64,000 bases of DNA from the NCBI RefSeq assembly GCF_009930875.1, contig NZ_CP025249.1, positions 372,001 to 436,000 on the forward strand. Reading direction: 5' to 3'. This document shows positions 25,845 to 34,537 of the stretch, piece after piece; the stretch's first letter is position 1, and each line of letters opens with the position of its first letter. This stretch comes from Actinomyces sp. 432. GTDB taxonomy: Bacteria; Actinomycetota; Actinomycetes; Actinomycetales; Actinomycetaceae. The notes beneath the pieces were generated by a model. It saw nothing but the letters and a program-made list of their open reading frames with translations, was not told the origin of the DNA and did not search any database. The translations under genes were made by a program, and so were the position numbers.

Positions 25845-28085
25845 TCAGTCCTCATCGTCGGACTCGTCGTCCGAGTTGTCCCGCGAGTCGTCTCCGCCGT
25901 TCTGGTGCTGACTCTGCTGGCCGCTGCCCGAGGTCTGCCGTGTCTGCGCGGAATCATCGGAGCTGCCGCTGGATGCGCTCGGTGCGCCGGAGCCGAGGCT
26001 CACCTGGTTGAAGCCCTCAACCGGCTCGCCGGCCAGGGCCGCCTCCATGTACATCTTGAACATGGGCGCGGGCAGGTCGGCTCCGTACATGGTGGCGTAG
26101 TAGCGCCCGCCGATGTACTGGTGGTTCATCGCGTAGTAGCGGTCGGAGTGCCCGGCCCAGATAGCGGTTGCCAGCTGCGGGGTGTAGCCGATGAACCAGG
26201 CGTTGTCCATTTCGTCGGTGGTGCCGGTCTTCCCGGCCGTGGGGCGCCCGCTCAGCGCTGCGGCCGTGCCGGTACCCTTGCTGGCCAGCACTGACTGAAG
26301 GGTGATGGTCACCTGGTCCGCAGCGGTGGCGGTTATGACCTGCTTGCAGCCGGCCGACGGCGTGCTCATCTCGTTGCCGTCGGCGTCGGTGATGGAGTCG
26401 ATAGCAATGGGCGTGCAGTACACGCCGTGAGCGGCGAAGGTCGCGTAGGCGTTGGCCATGGCCAGCGGGGTGGCCTCAGTGCCACCGAGCACCACCGACG
26501 GGTAGGGGTCCACCGGGTCCCCGTTGGCCTTGGTCACGCCCATATCGGCCGCCAGCTGGGTTACGGAGCACACATCCATCTGCACCAGCATTTCCGCGTA
26601 GCCGACGTTGATGGACAGGGCCGTGTTGTCCACCACTGAGTGGCGGCCGTTCTCGCCCGGGTTGGCGTTCTTCGGCGTCCAGGGCTCGGGGTGGAGGTCA
26701 GGGTCGCAGGAGATGTTCCACTCGTAGGAGCCGAAGGTACGCGGCGTGGTGTTGGTGACTGCGTACCCGGAGCGCCCCTCCTGGTACCACTGGGCCAGGG
26801 CGAAGGTCTTGAAGGCAGATCCCGGCTGGAAGCCGTTGGACTCCATGCCGCCGTGCAGGTAGTCCGCCGAGTAGGAGATCTGGGTGGCGGTGGGGTCGGA
26901 GCCGGTGGTGTCGCCGTAGTTGGTGTTCTGGGACATGGCCAGGATCCGGCCGGTGCCGGGCTCGATCGATACCAGTGCCGTCTTGACGTCCGACGGGTCA
27001 CCGGTGGGCACGTAGGCCTGCACCGCGGCGTCCGCGGCCTCCTGCTTGGCGGTGTCCAGCGTGGTGGTGATCTCCAGCCCGCCGCGCAGCAGCAGCTGGC
27101 GCCGCTCGGTCTCGGTGGCGCCGAAGATGTCGGAGTTCTCGATCTCGCCCACCACGTACTCGCAGAAGTAGGCGGCCGAGCCGGCGGCCCCGCAGCCGCC
27201 CACCGAATCGGTAACCTTCAGCAGGTCCGCGACCTGGGTGTCCAGCCCGGCCTGGTACTCCTCGGCTGTGATGAACTCCTCCTCGTACATCTTCTCCAGC
27301 ACCCAGTCCATGCGGGACTTCGCCTTGTCCGGGTACTGGACGGGGTCGTACATGCCGGGGGCGTTGGTCAGGCCTGCCAGCAGCGCGGCCTCGGGGATCG
27401 ACAAGTCCTTGGCCGAGTGGGAGAAGTAGTGCCGTGCGGAAGCCTCCACGCCGTAGGTGGAGGGGCCGAATGAGGCGATGTTTAGGTAGCCCTCGAGGAT
27501 CTGCTGCTTGGAGTACTTCTGCTCGACGGTGAGGGCGTACTTGATCTCGCGGAGCTTGCGGGCCACGGTCGGTGCCTTGGCGGCTGCGATCGCGGCGTCG
27601 TCGTCACTCTGCAGGCCCGCCTCAATGAGGATATTGCGGACGTACTGCTGGGTGAGGGTAGAGGCGCCCTGGGAGCCGCCGCTGGCATTGGAGACGACGG
27701 CGCGGACGATGCCCGCAGGGTCGACGCCCTTGTGCTGGTAGAAGCGCTGGTCCTCCACGGCCACGATGGCGTTGCTCATATTCGGGGAGATGTCATCCAG
27801 GGAGACGACGATGCGGTTCTCAGCGTAGAACTGCGTGATCTGGCTGCCGTCGGAGGCCTTGATCACCGAGACCTGGCTGGGCTCGAGGATGTTGAAGTCA
27901 TCGGGGAGCTCATCGAACATCTGGGCCGAGGCCTTGGTGATCGCGGAGGCAACCCCGACCGCCGGCATGGCGAAGCCCGCGGCGAGCACACCGCCCGCGC
28001 CAGACAGGAGCAGGAACACCAGCAGCATCGCCACGACCTGGGCGGGGGAGGACAGCGACCTGCCGCGGGAGGATGACTTCGACAT
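25845..28085 (-). CDS. Bifunctional class A penicillin-binding protein
   Basis: A 746-residue membrane protein that polymerises glycan strands and cross-links peptides. One TM helix (residues 17-40). The GT51 domain has EDQRFYQHKG with its catalytic Glu at 111, GGSQGASTLTQQYVRN and a lipid-binding KLREIKYAL region. The transpeptidase domain has SAFK (near 422), SIN and KTGT (near 617). The last 60 residues are a Ser/Asp/Gln-rich hydrophilic tail. The first gene of a two-gene leftward unit with the metallophosphoesterase, it is divergent from whiB. Confidence 0.95.
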   Translation of the reverse strand: MSKSSSRGRSLSSPAQVVAMLLVFLLLSGAGGVLAAGFAMPAVGVASAITKASAQMFDELPDDFNILEPSQVSVIKASDGSQITQFYAENRIVVSLDDISPNMSNAIVAVEDQRFYQHKGVDPAGIVRAVVSNASGGSQGASTLTQQYVRNILIEAGLQSDDDAAIAAAKAPTVARKLREIKYALTVEQKYSKQQILEGYLNIASFGPSTYGVEASARHYFSHSAKDLSIPEAALLAGLTNAPGMYDPVQYPDKAKSRMDWVLEKMYEEEFITAEEYQAGLDTQVADLLKVTDSVGGCGAAGSAAYFCEYVVGEIENSDIFGATETERRQLLLRGGLEITTTLDTAKQEAADAAVQAYVPTGDPSDVKTALVSIEPGTGRILAMSQNTNYGDTTGSDPTATQISYSADYLHGGMESNGFQPGSAFKTFALAQWYQEGRSGYAVTNTTPRTFGSYEWNISCDPDLHPEPWTPKNANPGENGRHSVVDNTALSINVGYAEMLVQMDVCSVTQLAADMGVTKANGDPVDPYPSVVLGGTEATPLAMANAYATFAAHGVYCTPIAIDSITDADGNEMSTPSAGCKQVITATAADQVTITLQSVLASKGTGTAAALSGRPTAGKTGTTDEMDNAWFIGYTPQLATAIWAGHSDRYYAMNHQYIGGRYYATMYGADLPAPMFKMYMEAALAGEPVEGFNQVSLGSGAPSASSGSSDDSAQTRQTSGSGQQSQHQNGGDDSRDNSDDESDDED

Positions 28086-28279
28086 GTGCCCACACTACGG
28101 CCAAATGGCCTCTCATTGCAGTGGGCCACGACGCTATCTGGCTGGAAAACGTCTTAGAAGCGAAGGCGAGCACCGCGGCTTCGGCCTGTCGCAGGGCTGA
28201 GCCGCTTCGGGGTGATGGGCGTCGGATGACGCTCGGGGCGGGGGCGCAGCGCCGGTGGTGCCCGGGGAGGGAGACCGAT

Positions 28280-28309
28280 TTGGCAAATGACCATCGGTTG
28301 GCATACCGT
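28280..28309 (+). promoter_or_regulatory. Candidate whiB promoter
   Basis: TTGGCA and TACCGT separated by 18 bp, about 54 bp before the whiB start, resemble housekeeping -35 and -10 boxes. A GGGAG ribosome site precedes the ATG. Confidence 0.35.
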
Positions 28310-28362
28310 CTAGGTGTGATGCGGCTGACATTGTAGTCGGCTGTGGAGGCAGGGAGTGAAAA

Positions 28363-28686
28363 ATGACGAGCGACCAGACCTGGGCGGCACGCGCGGCATG
28401 TGCAAGTGTTCCACCTGACCGGCTCTTCGGAAAAGGGGCCGAGCAGCGCGACGCCCGTTCGCTGTGCTTCACCTGCCCGGTGCGCATGGAGTGCCTGGCG
28501 GAGGCGCTGGACTCCGAGCTCAGCTTCGGCGTGTGGGGCGGGCTGACCGAGCGTGAGCGCCGCGCGCTACTGCGGCGGTTCCCCGAGGTCACCGACTGGA
28601 GTGAATGGCTGCGCCGCGAGGATGACGAGCTCGTTGCGGAGATCCACGCGCGGCGGGCGCCCCGCATCCTGGCGCGCGTGCGCTGA
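28363..28686 (+). CDS. WhiB-family iron-sulfur regulator
   Basis: A 107-residue actinobacteria-specific [4Fe-4S] regulator. The cluster cysteines are C13, C35, C38 and C44 (Cys-x2-Cys-x5-Cys). The GVWGG turn is at 56-60, and a basic C-terminal tail carries RRAPRILARVR for DNA binding. WhiB proteins act with the primary sigma factor and respond to redox or nitric oxide. Which WhiB subclass this is cannot be fixed by eye. It is divergent from the penicillin-binding protein gene. Confidence 0.95.
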   Translation: MTSDQTWAARAACASVPPDRLFGKGAEQRDARSLCFTCPVRMECLAEALDSELSFGVWGGLTERERRALLRRFPEVTDWSEWLRREDDELVAEIHARRAPRILARVR

Positions 28687-28832
28687 GCCGGCGGCTCCGG
28701 TGCAGCCTTATACGGGCTGATACGGGCTTTTACGGGGTCGGTGGCCCGGGACCTGCAGATTGTGCGCACGCTCTGCTGCGTGAACCCGCCGTCGCCGGCG
28801 CCCGCCGTGGGTACGTCCGCTAGGCTCGGGGC

Positions 28833-29021
28833 ATGACCGAAGCGAATAGCAGTTCCCCGGGCGTCACCCGGTGGGAGTACGCAACTATCCCCCTGCTCGT
28901 CCACTCCACCAAGCAGATTCTTGACCAGTGGGGTGCCGACGGCTGGGAGCTCGTGCAGGTAGTTCCCGGCCCATCCGGTTCGGAGAACCTGGTCGCCTAC
29001 CTCAAGCGGCCGCTGGCCTGA
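28833..29021 (+). CDS. Small DUF4177-type protein
   Basis: A 62-residue protein with WEYATIPLLVHSTKQILDQWGADGWELVQVV, the pattern of DUF4177 proteins (a WEY...GWEL signature). Function unknown; such genes often sit next to crp-type regulators in actinobacteria. TAGGCT ends 6 bases before the ATG, suggesting a leaderless transcript rather than a ribosome-site start. It converges on the Crp-family gene. Confidence 0.8.
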   Translation: MTEANSSSPGVTRWEYATIPLLVHSTKQILDQWGADGWELVQVVPGPSGSENLVAYLKRPLA

Positions 29022-29160
29022 GCGCCCTGTGCGGGGTGCCGTCCCGACGGCGCCGCTCGGTTGCCCGGGAGGCTGACTTCGCCGGGCTCCCGCACGGCGG
29101 TCGTAGCCGTTTCCGCCACCTATCCTGTCGGCGGTGTTCTGGGGTCATTGCCTCAGTCAG

Positions 29161-29219
29161 GGCAGCCTGAACGCCGGAGCCAACACTTCACCAGCGTTGG
29201 CTCCGGCGTTCAGGCTGCC
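29161..29219. terminator. Perfect 24-bp-stem hairpin between convergent genes
   Basis: The arms at 29161-29184 and 29196-29219 (GGCAGCCTGAACGCCGGAGC at the outer part) are perfect complements around an 11-base loop. The site lies between the DUF4177 and Crp genes, which converge, so it is a likely bidirectional terminator. The stem is much longer than usual and no T run follows on either side. Just beyond, an 18-bp GGGGGAGTCAGCGGGCGC-type unit is repeated in tandem up to the Crp stop. Confidence 0.65.
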
Positions 29220-29267
29220 CGGTGCAGGTTGCCCGCAGGTGCGGGGGAGTCAGCGGGCGCGGGGGAG

Positions 29268-29945
29268 TCAGCGGGCGCGGCGGCGCAGGCGGTCGACGTC
29301 GAGCAGCGTGACGGCGCGGCCCTCCAGGCGGATCCAACCGCGCGAGACGAACTCGGCCAGCGACTTGTTGACTGTCTCGCGGGAGGCGCCGACCAGTTGG
29401 GCGAGCTCCTCCTGAGTGAGGTCGTGCGGAACGTGTACGCCGTCCTCCGTGGATGAGCCGAAGCGGTCCGCGAGATCCAGGAGGGCCTTGGCGACGCGGC
29501 CGGGCACGTCGGAGAAGACCAGGTCTGCCAGTGCCGTGTTGGTGCGACGCAGTCGCTGTGCCAGCGCGCGCAGCATGTCCTTGGCCAGCGTGGGGTGCGT
29601 CTCGATGAAGCTCATCAGCTGGGTGTGCTCCAGCGCCAGCAGATCGGTTGGGGCGACTGCGGTGGCCGTGGTGGAACGCGGGCCCGGATCGAAGAGCGTC
29701 AGCTCACCGACTACCTCGCCGGGGCCGAGTACCGCCAGCAGGTTCTCGCGTCCGTCGGCGGATGCATGGCCGAGCTTGATCTTGCCGGACAGGAGGATGT
29801 ACAGGCGATCGCCCGGGTCGCCCTCATTGAAGAGGATCTCGCCGCGGCGCAGGGTGGTCTGCGTCATCATGTTGCGCAGCTCTTCTCGCTCCTGAGGAGT
29901 CATGCCCTCGAAGAGCGGAATTCTGGAGATGATGCTGTCTTCCAC
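29268..29945 (-). CDS. Crp/Fnr-family regulator (GlxR-like)
   Basis: A 225-residue dimeric transcription factor. Residues 10-125 form a cyclic-nucleotide-binding fold with GELTLFDPGPRST, the phosphate-binding cassette that contacts cAMP in GlxR/Crp. A long dimer helix and a winged helix follow (LTQEELAQLVGASRETVNKSLAEF). The GTG at 29945 was chosen because AGGAGG sits 6 bases upstream and it yields GlxR-like length; an ATG at 30005 would add 20 unrelated residues. It is divergent from nth, as in mycobacteria and corynebacteria. Confidence 0.92.
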   Translation of the reverse strand: MEDSIISRIPLFEGMTPQEREELRNMMTQTTLRRGEILFNEGDPGDRLYILLSGKIKLGHASADGRENLLAVLGPGEVVGELTLFDPGPRSTTATAVAPTDLLALEHTQLMSFIETHPTLAKDMLRALAQRLRRTNTALADLVFSDVPGRVAKALLDLADRFGSSTEDGVHVPHDLTQEELAQLVGASRETVNKSLAEFVSRGWIRLEGRAVTLLDVDRLRRRAR

Positions 29946-30061
29946 GAAGGTCCTCCTGTGGTGTCGTCTGGCGGGCCCGGGGACGAACGGGGCCTCATGC
30001 CTCATATCCTAGCCACGGCTTGTGACCTGTGGCACGCCGACGTGCATTGTAGTCTCACTGT

Positions 30062-30784
30062 GTGCCAGGTCAAACTGTTCAGCAGCCGGGGACGCCGGAA
30101 GGCGGCGCCTCCGGCACCGATATTTCCCAGGCCCCTGCGCAAGCCCATGCGGCGCTTGCCCAGCGGGCCGCCGCCGTCGACGACGTGCTCACCCGCCTGT
30201 ACCCAGACGCCGGCTGCACCCTGGACCACGACAGCCCTTTCCAGCTGCTGGTGGCCACGGTCCTGTCCGCGCAGACCACCGACGCCCGCGTCAACACCAT
30301 CACCCCGGCGTTGTTCTCCCGCTACCCGGACGCTGCCGCGCTGGCCGGTGCCGACCGGGCGGACTTGGAGATGCGCCTGCGTCCGCTGGGAATGCAGCGC
30401 ACGCGTGCGTCCCGCCTGATCGCGCTGGGCGGCGACCTGGTGGCGGAGCACCACGGGGAGGTGCCGGCCGACCGGGAGGCGCTGGTGGCGCTGCCCGGCG
30501 TGGGGCGCAAGACCGCCAATGTGGTGCTGGGCAATGCGTTTGGTATACCTGCGATCACCGTCGATACGCATGTCGGCCGGCTGTCACGCCGCCTGGGGTG
30601 GACGACGGCAAGCGACCCGGTAGCTGTTGAGCGCGACCTCTCCGCCCTGTGGGAGCCGTCCCGCTGGACTGATGGTTGTCACCGCCTGATCATGCACGGG
30701 AGGACGGTCTGCCGCGCCCGCGCCCCCCGCTGCGAGGCATGCGCCGTGAACGCAGTTGGGATGTGCCCCCGGGTCGGCGTATGA
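30062..30784 (+). CDS. nth: Endonuclease III
   Basis: A 240-residue DNA glycosylase/AP lyase for oxidised pyrimidines. Helix-hairpin-helix LPGVGRKTANVV carries the catalytic Lys, TVDTHVGRL the catalytic Asp, and four C-terminal cysteines (Cys-x6-Cys-x2-Cys-x7-Cys; the last gap is usually 5) bind the [4Fe-4S] cluster. GTG 30062 has no ribosome site, but TAGTCT ends 6 bases upstream, indicating a leaderless transcript. The 3' end overlaps the antisense alpha/beta hydrolase gene by about 95 bp. Confidence 0.93.
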   Translation: MPGQTVQQPGTPEGGASGTDISQAPAQAHAALAQRAAAVDDVLTRLYPDAGCTLDHDSPFQLLVATVLSAQTTDARVNTITPALFSRYPDAAALAGADRADLEMRLRPLGMQRTRASRLIALGGDLVAEHHGEVPADREALVALPGVGRKTANVVLGNAFGIPAITVDTHVGRLSRRLGWTTASDPVAVERDLSALWEPSRWTDGCHRLIMHGRTVCRARAPRCEACAVNAVGMCPRVGV

Positions 30785-31808
30785 ATGAGGGGCGGCGCGG
30801 CCTGCGGAGCGCCAGGCGTGGCTTGTCCGGGGCCTGCGGCGTCGGGTCCACTCGCCGGGGCGGCGCCGTCAATTGGGTGAGGAAGGGCAGCAGTACGTCC
30901 ACCAGCGCCTCGGGTGCCTCTTCCTGCGGGAAGTGCCCCACGCCATGGATCGTCACCTGCTGCAGCGCGCCGGCCACGTGGTGGGTGTCGCGTGCGTGCG
31001 CCCTGGCGGGCTGAACCGGGTCGAACTCTCCCTGTACCGATAGCACCGGGACCGTCGTCGGTCGATTCAGTGCCGCTGCCTCGGCGCGCGTGAGGGTGGA
31101 TCGGCGCGTGCTCTCAAGGGCCGACCGCGCCGCGCCGGGGCGCGCCAGTAGGGCTGCGTAATACTCGGCGGCCTCGGTGACCAACGGGCGCGTGGCGGGG
31201 GCCGACCAAGAGCCCAGCAGGCGTTCCACGCCGACCGTCGTCCGCAGTCTGCGCTCCGGCAGGAGTGGGGCCTTGAGGAACAGGTGCTGCACGGTCGAGC
31301 CCATGACGGAGCGCATGGGTAGCGACCGCACGGCCGCTGGGTGCGGGGCCCCGATCGGAATCAGACCCACAGTGAGCTCCGGCTCCAGATTCGCCAGGGT
31401 CCAGCCCACCTGGCCGCCGAGTCCTGTGCCCACGACGACGGCGTGGTCATGCCCCAGCGCCCGCACCACGGCGGCTACGTCCTGGGCGAGGGTGACCAGG
31501 TCGTAGCCCGACGGCGGGCGGTCGGAGCCGCCGAATCCCCTTAGGTCAAGTGCGGCTACGCGGTGACCGGCGTCTGCGAGGGGCGGGATAACGTGACGCC
31601 AGGTCCACCAGCACTCGGGGAAGCCATGCAGTAGCAGAACCAGCGGTCCGGCGGGTGCGGAGGAAGCGACGGTGGATGCCGGTGAGCTCGCTGGGGGAAC
31701 GGTTTCAAGCGGTATCTCCGGGCCCGCTAAAACAACGTGGAAGCGGGTGCCGCCGGCGGTGATATGGCGGTGCACCCAGGGCCCGGGGCGAGTCACAGTG
31801 GCTTGCAC
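30690..31808 (-). CDS. Alpha/beta hydrolase with altered nucleophile elbow
   Basis: A 372-residue protein with the epoxide-hydrolase-like fold: HGFPECWWTW oxyanion loop, LDLRGFGGSDRP, and a late HFPQEEAPE carrying the catalytic His. The nucleophile elbow reads VVVGTGLGGQ, so the position normally Ser or Asp is Gly. The protein may be inactive or use another residue. The last 60 residues are Arg/Pro-rich and encoded opposite the end of nth. Upstream of its start lies the first GGTTCGTA array. Confidence 0.8.
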   Translation of the reverse strand: MQATVTRPGPWVHRHITAGGTRFHVVLAGPEIPLETVPPASSPASTVASSAPAGPLVLLLHGFPECWWTWRHVIPPLADAGHRVAALDLRGFGGSDRPPSGYDLVTLAQDVAAVVRALGHDHAVVVGTGLGGQVGWTLANLEPELTVGLIPIGAPHPAAVRSLPMRSVMGSTVQHLFLKAPLLPERRLRTTVGVERLLGSWSAPATRPLVTEAAEYYAALLARPGAARSALESTRRSTLTRAEAAALNRPTTVPVLSVQGEFDPVQPARAHARDTHHVAGALQQVTIHGVGHFPQEEAPEALVDVLLPFLTQLTAPPRRVDPTPQAPDKPRLALRRPRRPSFIRRPGGTSQLRSRRMPRSGGRGRGRPSSRA

Positions 31809-32013
31809 AACGGCAGCCTACTGGTTACGCGGGAGTATGCGCGCGGCCTGTCGAGCTGTCGGCTGCGTCGGTGCGCAACCGCGGCCGGCCTTGGTTGTGC
31901 GGTGTGGTGCGAGTGGTGGGCGGCTTTGCTCGGGTTGTGGGCGGTGTGCGCGTCTGGGTGGGTTGGCGTGCTGGGAGTGGTGGTTGTGGCGTGCCGGGAG
32001 TGGCGGCTGGTGG

Positions 32014-32260
32014 TTGGGGCTGTGCTGGCGCGGTGGTTCGTATGCCCATGGTTGGCGGTTCGTGTGTTCTGGCCGGTGGTTCGCGTGCCCATGGTTGGCG
32101 GTTCGTACCTGGTGGTGACGGTTCGTACGTTCTGGTCGACGATTCGTACCTGGTGGTGACGGTTCGTACCGTAGGGGTACGTAGCGTCACCGGAAGGTAC
32201 GAACCGTTGGTGCCAAGTGCCGAACCGTCGCGGGAAGTGCCGAAGCGTCGCGGGAAGTGC
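32014..32260. repeat. Helically phased GGTTCGTA array, copy 1
   Basis: Seven GGTTCGTA-type units begin at 32035, 32057, 32078, 32100, 32120, 32141 and 32161 (spacing 20-22 bp). Then comes the centre GTACCGTAGGGGTAC (32166-32180), and then the reverse-oriented units (GGTACGAACC, TGCCGAACC and TGCCGAAGC types) at the same spacing. The whole is a large imperfect palindrome between two divergent genes. It is shared with the locus at 40.3-42 kb. No protein-coding character. Confidence 0.8.
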
Positions 32261-32845
32261 CGAAGCGTCGCGCGGGGCGCACGAGCGGGCCGGCCCGGTC
32301 CGCGCCCCCGCAGTAGTGGATGCCCCCGCAGTAGTGTGTGGCCCCCGCGGCACCACCGGGACCCGCAGCGGCGTTTTCACCTCCCCGCAGTGGTGGGTGC
32401 CTCCCCGTTGAGCCTGGTGTGTGGCACTGGCCTGCTGTGACCTGCGCGCGCATGGGCACGCCTCCCCGCAGCACCTGGGGTCGGTGGCAGGATCGCTGGA
32501 ACCGCGGGATTGCTGGAACCGCGGGATTGCTGGCCGGTGTCGTCGGTGGCTGTCGTCCCGGTTCGGGAGCCGGGTGGTCTCAACGATTTCTACCATTTGC
32601 CCGGGGCCGCCAACACGGCCGGACCCGCAGCCCCGCGCACGACCCCGCCGAAGCGAACGCGACCGCCACACTACGGCATGACCCCAACCACTATACCCAC
32701 AAACCGGCAGGGGCACCTCAAACCGGAAGGACCGGTATTAGGTGCCACTGCCGATTGCGCGTCGGCCATGACGGATGTAACGTTGATGCGGCCTCATTGT
32801 GAATGACGGTTGTAAATGTCGACGATGAATGCGTGTGAGGGAAAA
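32261..32845. other. Non-coding, repeat-rich stretch upstream of nrdI
   Basis: No credible gene. It holds short repeats: CCCCCGCAGTAGTG twice near 32306-32335, CTCCCCGCAG and related units near 32381-32470, and a 17-bp tandem unit GGAACCGCGGGATTGCT near 32497-32531. Base composition falls toward AT just before nrdI, where the nrdI promoter must lie. Confidence 0.6.
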
Positions 32846-33214
32846 ATGGCGCCGAAGATCGTGTATGCGTCCAAGGCGGGAAACGTGCAGAAGGTAGTTG
32901 AGCGGCTCGGGCTTCTGCCCGATGCCCTCAAGATCGTAGACGGCACTGAGCGCCTGGATGGTGAGTACGTATTGTTCACCTACACGGTCGGCAAGGGGCA
33001 GATTCCTAAGCCCGTGAAGGCGTTCCTCGAGTCGAATCCGGGGATTGTGGCCGTGGTGGGAAGCGGAAGCAAGGCCAAGAGCCACGTAGAAACATTCAAT
33101 TTCGCGGCTAAGCGCGTAAGCGAAACCTATGATGTGCCAGTTATCGCCAAGCTGAACGGCGTGGGCACCAGTGAAGATCTCGACACGATTCGTGCGGGTC
33201 TGGCGGCGCTCTAG
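32846..33214 (+). CDS. nrdI: NrdI-like flavodoxin, solitary
   Basis: A 122-residue flavodoxin-like protein of the short NrdI type, which helps form the manganese-tyrosyl radical of class Ib ribonucleotide reductase. PKIVYASKAGNVQKVVERL matches the FMN phosphate loop, LFTYTVGKGQIPKPV the second flavin loop, and VIAKLNGVGTSEDL the C-terminal motif. The usual GNxNFG flavin contact is replaced by GSGSKAKSH, so it is divergent. ATG 32846 follows GAGGGAAAA; a frame to 32816 lacks a ribosome site. No nrdE, nrdF or nrdH is nearby. Confidence 0.78.
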   Translation: MAPKIVYASKAGNVQKVVERLGLLPDALKIVDGTERLDGEYVLFTYTVGKGQIPKPVKAFLESNPGIVAVVGSGSKAKSHVETFNFAAKRVSETYDVPVIAKLNGVGTSEDLDTIRAGLAAL

Positions 33215-33279
33215 CCGAGTGGTGCCGGACGGTGCTGAGTTGCGTGGCGTCGGGTGGCGCTCTAGCCGAGTGATGCCGG
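33205..33279 (+). repeat. Duplicated 24-bp segment spanning the nrdI stop
   Basis: GGCGCTCTAGCCGAGTG plus seven bases (33205-33228) includes the nrdI stop codon and recurs 51 bp later (33256-33279) with one mismatch. This is a local duplication of the gene's 3' end. Confidence 0.7.
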
Positions 33280-33349
33280 GTGAATCTGGTGTCGATATCG
33301 GCGTCGTCGGTGCCGGTGGCCGGTGCGCGTCCGGGCCGGCGCACCCGGG

Positions 33350-33673
33350 TCAGCTCAGCAGCAGACTGGCCGCCACATAGACGGCGGTGCCGCCGATCAG
33401 CGAGAGCCCCAGGGATCTGCGCCACAGGTGCAGTCCTGCGGTGGTGCCGATGCCCGCAAGGGCGGGCAGCCAGGTTGCGGGGGCGCCAGTTACCCCATCG
33501 AGCGTATAGGCCACCAGCACGATCATGACGCCGAGCGGCATGGCGTCGCCGAGGAACCCCACCAACGGCATGCGCCCGCGCCCGCGCAGCAGCACGAACG
33601 GAGCAACACGGCAGGCGAAGGTTATGGCGGCCACCGCCGCAACGGCCCCGGCCAGTTGGGGATCGGTGAGCAT
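33350..33673 (-). CDS. azlD: Branched-chain amino acid exporter, small subunit
   Basis: A 107-residue AzlD-type protein with four hydrophobic segments and the family pattern FACRVAPFVLL...PLGVMIVLVAYTL. With AzlC it forms an exporter of branched-chain amino acids or their analogues (BrnFE family). ATG 33673 overlaps the azlC stop by one base (TGATG), so the pair is translationally coupled. The longer frame to 34282 is antisense noise fused in front. Confidence 0.88.
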   Translation of the reverse strand: MLTDPQLAGAVAAVAAITFACRVAPFVLLRGRGRMPLVGFLGDAMPLGVMIVLVAYTLDGVTGAPATWLPALAGIGTTAGLHLWRRSLGLSLIGGTAVYVAASLLLS

Positions 33674-34446
33674 CAGCTTCCACCTCTGCTCGCCGGGGCT
33701 CTGTTCGCGTGGACCCGCCACGCATACAGGGTTATGAGTGCGGCTGCAAGGGTACCCAGCGCGCTTAGAAGAGCCGCGGACCCACCTACCAGCAGCCCGA
33801 CTCCTCCGGCCACGAATCCACTGAGTAAAACGGCCAGATCGGGGTGCGCCTTCCAATTCTCGATGGCAAGAATCACGAACAGTGAAGTGAGCACGAAGCC
33901 GAGCAGCTCCACGCGCTCCCCGATAAGTGAAGCCAGGCCGGTTCCCGCCAGAGCACCTGCCGTCGTCCCGGTGATCCAGGCGGAATGGCTCAAGGCTTCC
34001 ACGACGACGATATAGCGCCCACTCATTGCGGCCCGGTCGCGCGAGGCGAGCAGGGCGTACACCTCGTCGGTGATGGCGTGGATTGCGTACAGGCGGGTGA
34101 GCGGGCGGTCGCGGACCCGATTCAGTGGAAAGCCCAGCCCGTAGAAGACGTGACGGCCGGAGACGAACAGGGTGGAGGCGGCGATCGCCGCTAGTGGCTG
34201 GCCGGTGCCCGCCAGTGGGACCAGCAGCATCTGCATGGTTCCCGAGTAGATGACCAAGCTCCACACCGGCGCCCACCACCATGCCAGGCCCTGTGCCACC
34301 AGCAGCAGCCCGGCGGCCAGTCCGAGCGTGATGTAGCCGATCATGATCGGCAGTGCGTCTCTTGCGGCATCGCGCGCACTGACCATGGGCAGCGGCTCGC
34401 GTGCCGACGCCGACGCCGCGGGGGAGGGAACGCTGGGAGCGGTCAC
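33673..34446 (-). CDS. azlC: Branched-chain amino acid exporter, large subunit
   Basis: A 257-residue AzlC/BrnF-type permease with about seven membrane segments. The diagnostic first part ALPIMIGYITLGLAAGLL...YSGTMQMLLV...FVSGRHVFYGLGF is intact, and the YAIHAITDEVYAL segment follows. The first 30 residues are a hydrophilic Pro/Ser/Ala extension. It precedes azlD in a two-gene leftward operon. Confidence 0.92.
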   Translation of the reverse strand: MTAPSVPSPAASASAREPLPMVSARDAARDALPIMIGYITLGLAAGLLLVAQGLAWWWAPVWSLVIYSGTMQMLLVPLAGTGQPLAAIAASTLFVSGRHVFYGLGFPLNRVRDRPLTRLYAIHAITDEVYALLASRDRAAMSGRYIVVVEALSHSAWITGTTAGALAGTGLASLIGERVELLGFVLTSLFVILAIENWKAHPDLAVLLSGFVAGGVGLLVGGSAALLSALGTLAAALITLYAWRVHANRAPASRGGS

Positions 34447-34537
34447 CGCCCCAGGCTAGATGCTGTCAGGCCGGGGCGTTCAAGCGGACTTCATGGTGAG
34501 ATCAGAATCGTCCCGCGTCCAACGGCGAGACGCCGAC

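Noticed and set aside
31737..32159. ORF across the first GGTTCGTA array
   Set aside because: Its repeated residues come from the DNA repeats; no ribosome site, and it collapses outside the array.
32035..32260. CRISPR-like array
   Set aside because: Units are 8-10 bp with conserved 11-13 bp gaps and an orientation switch; no cas genes are nearby.
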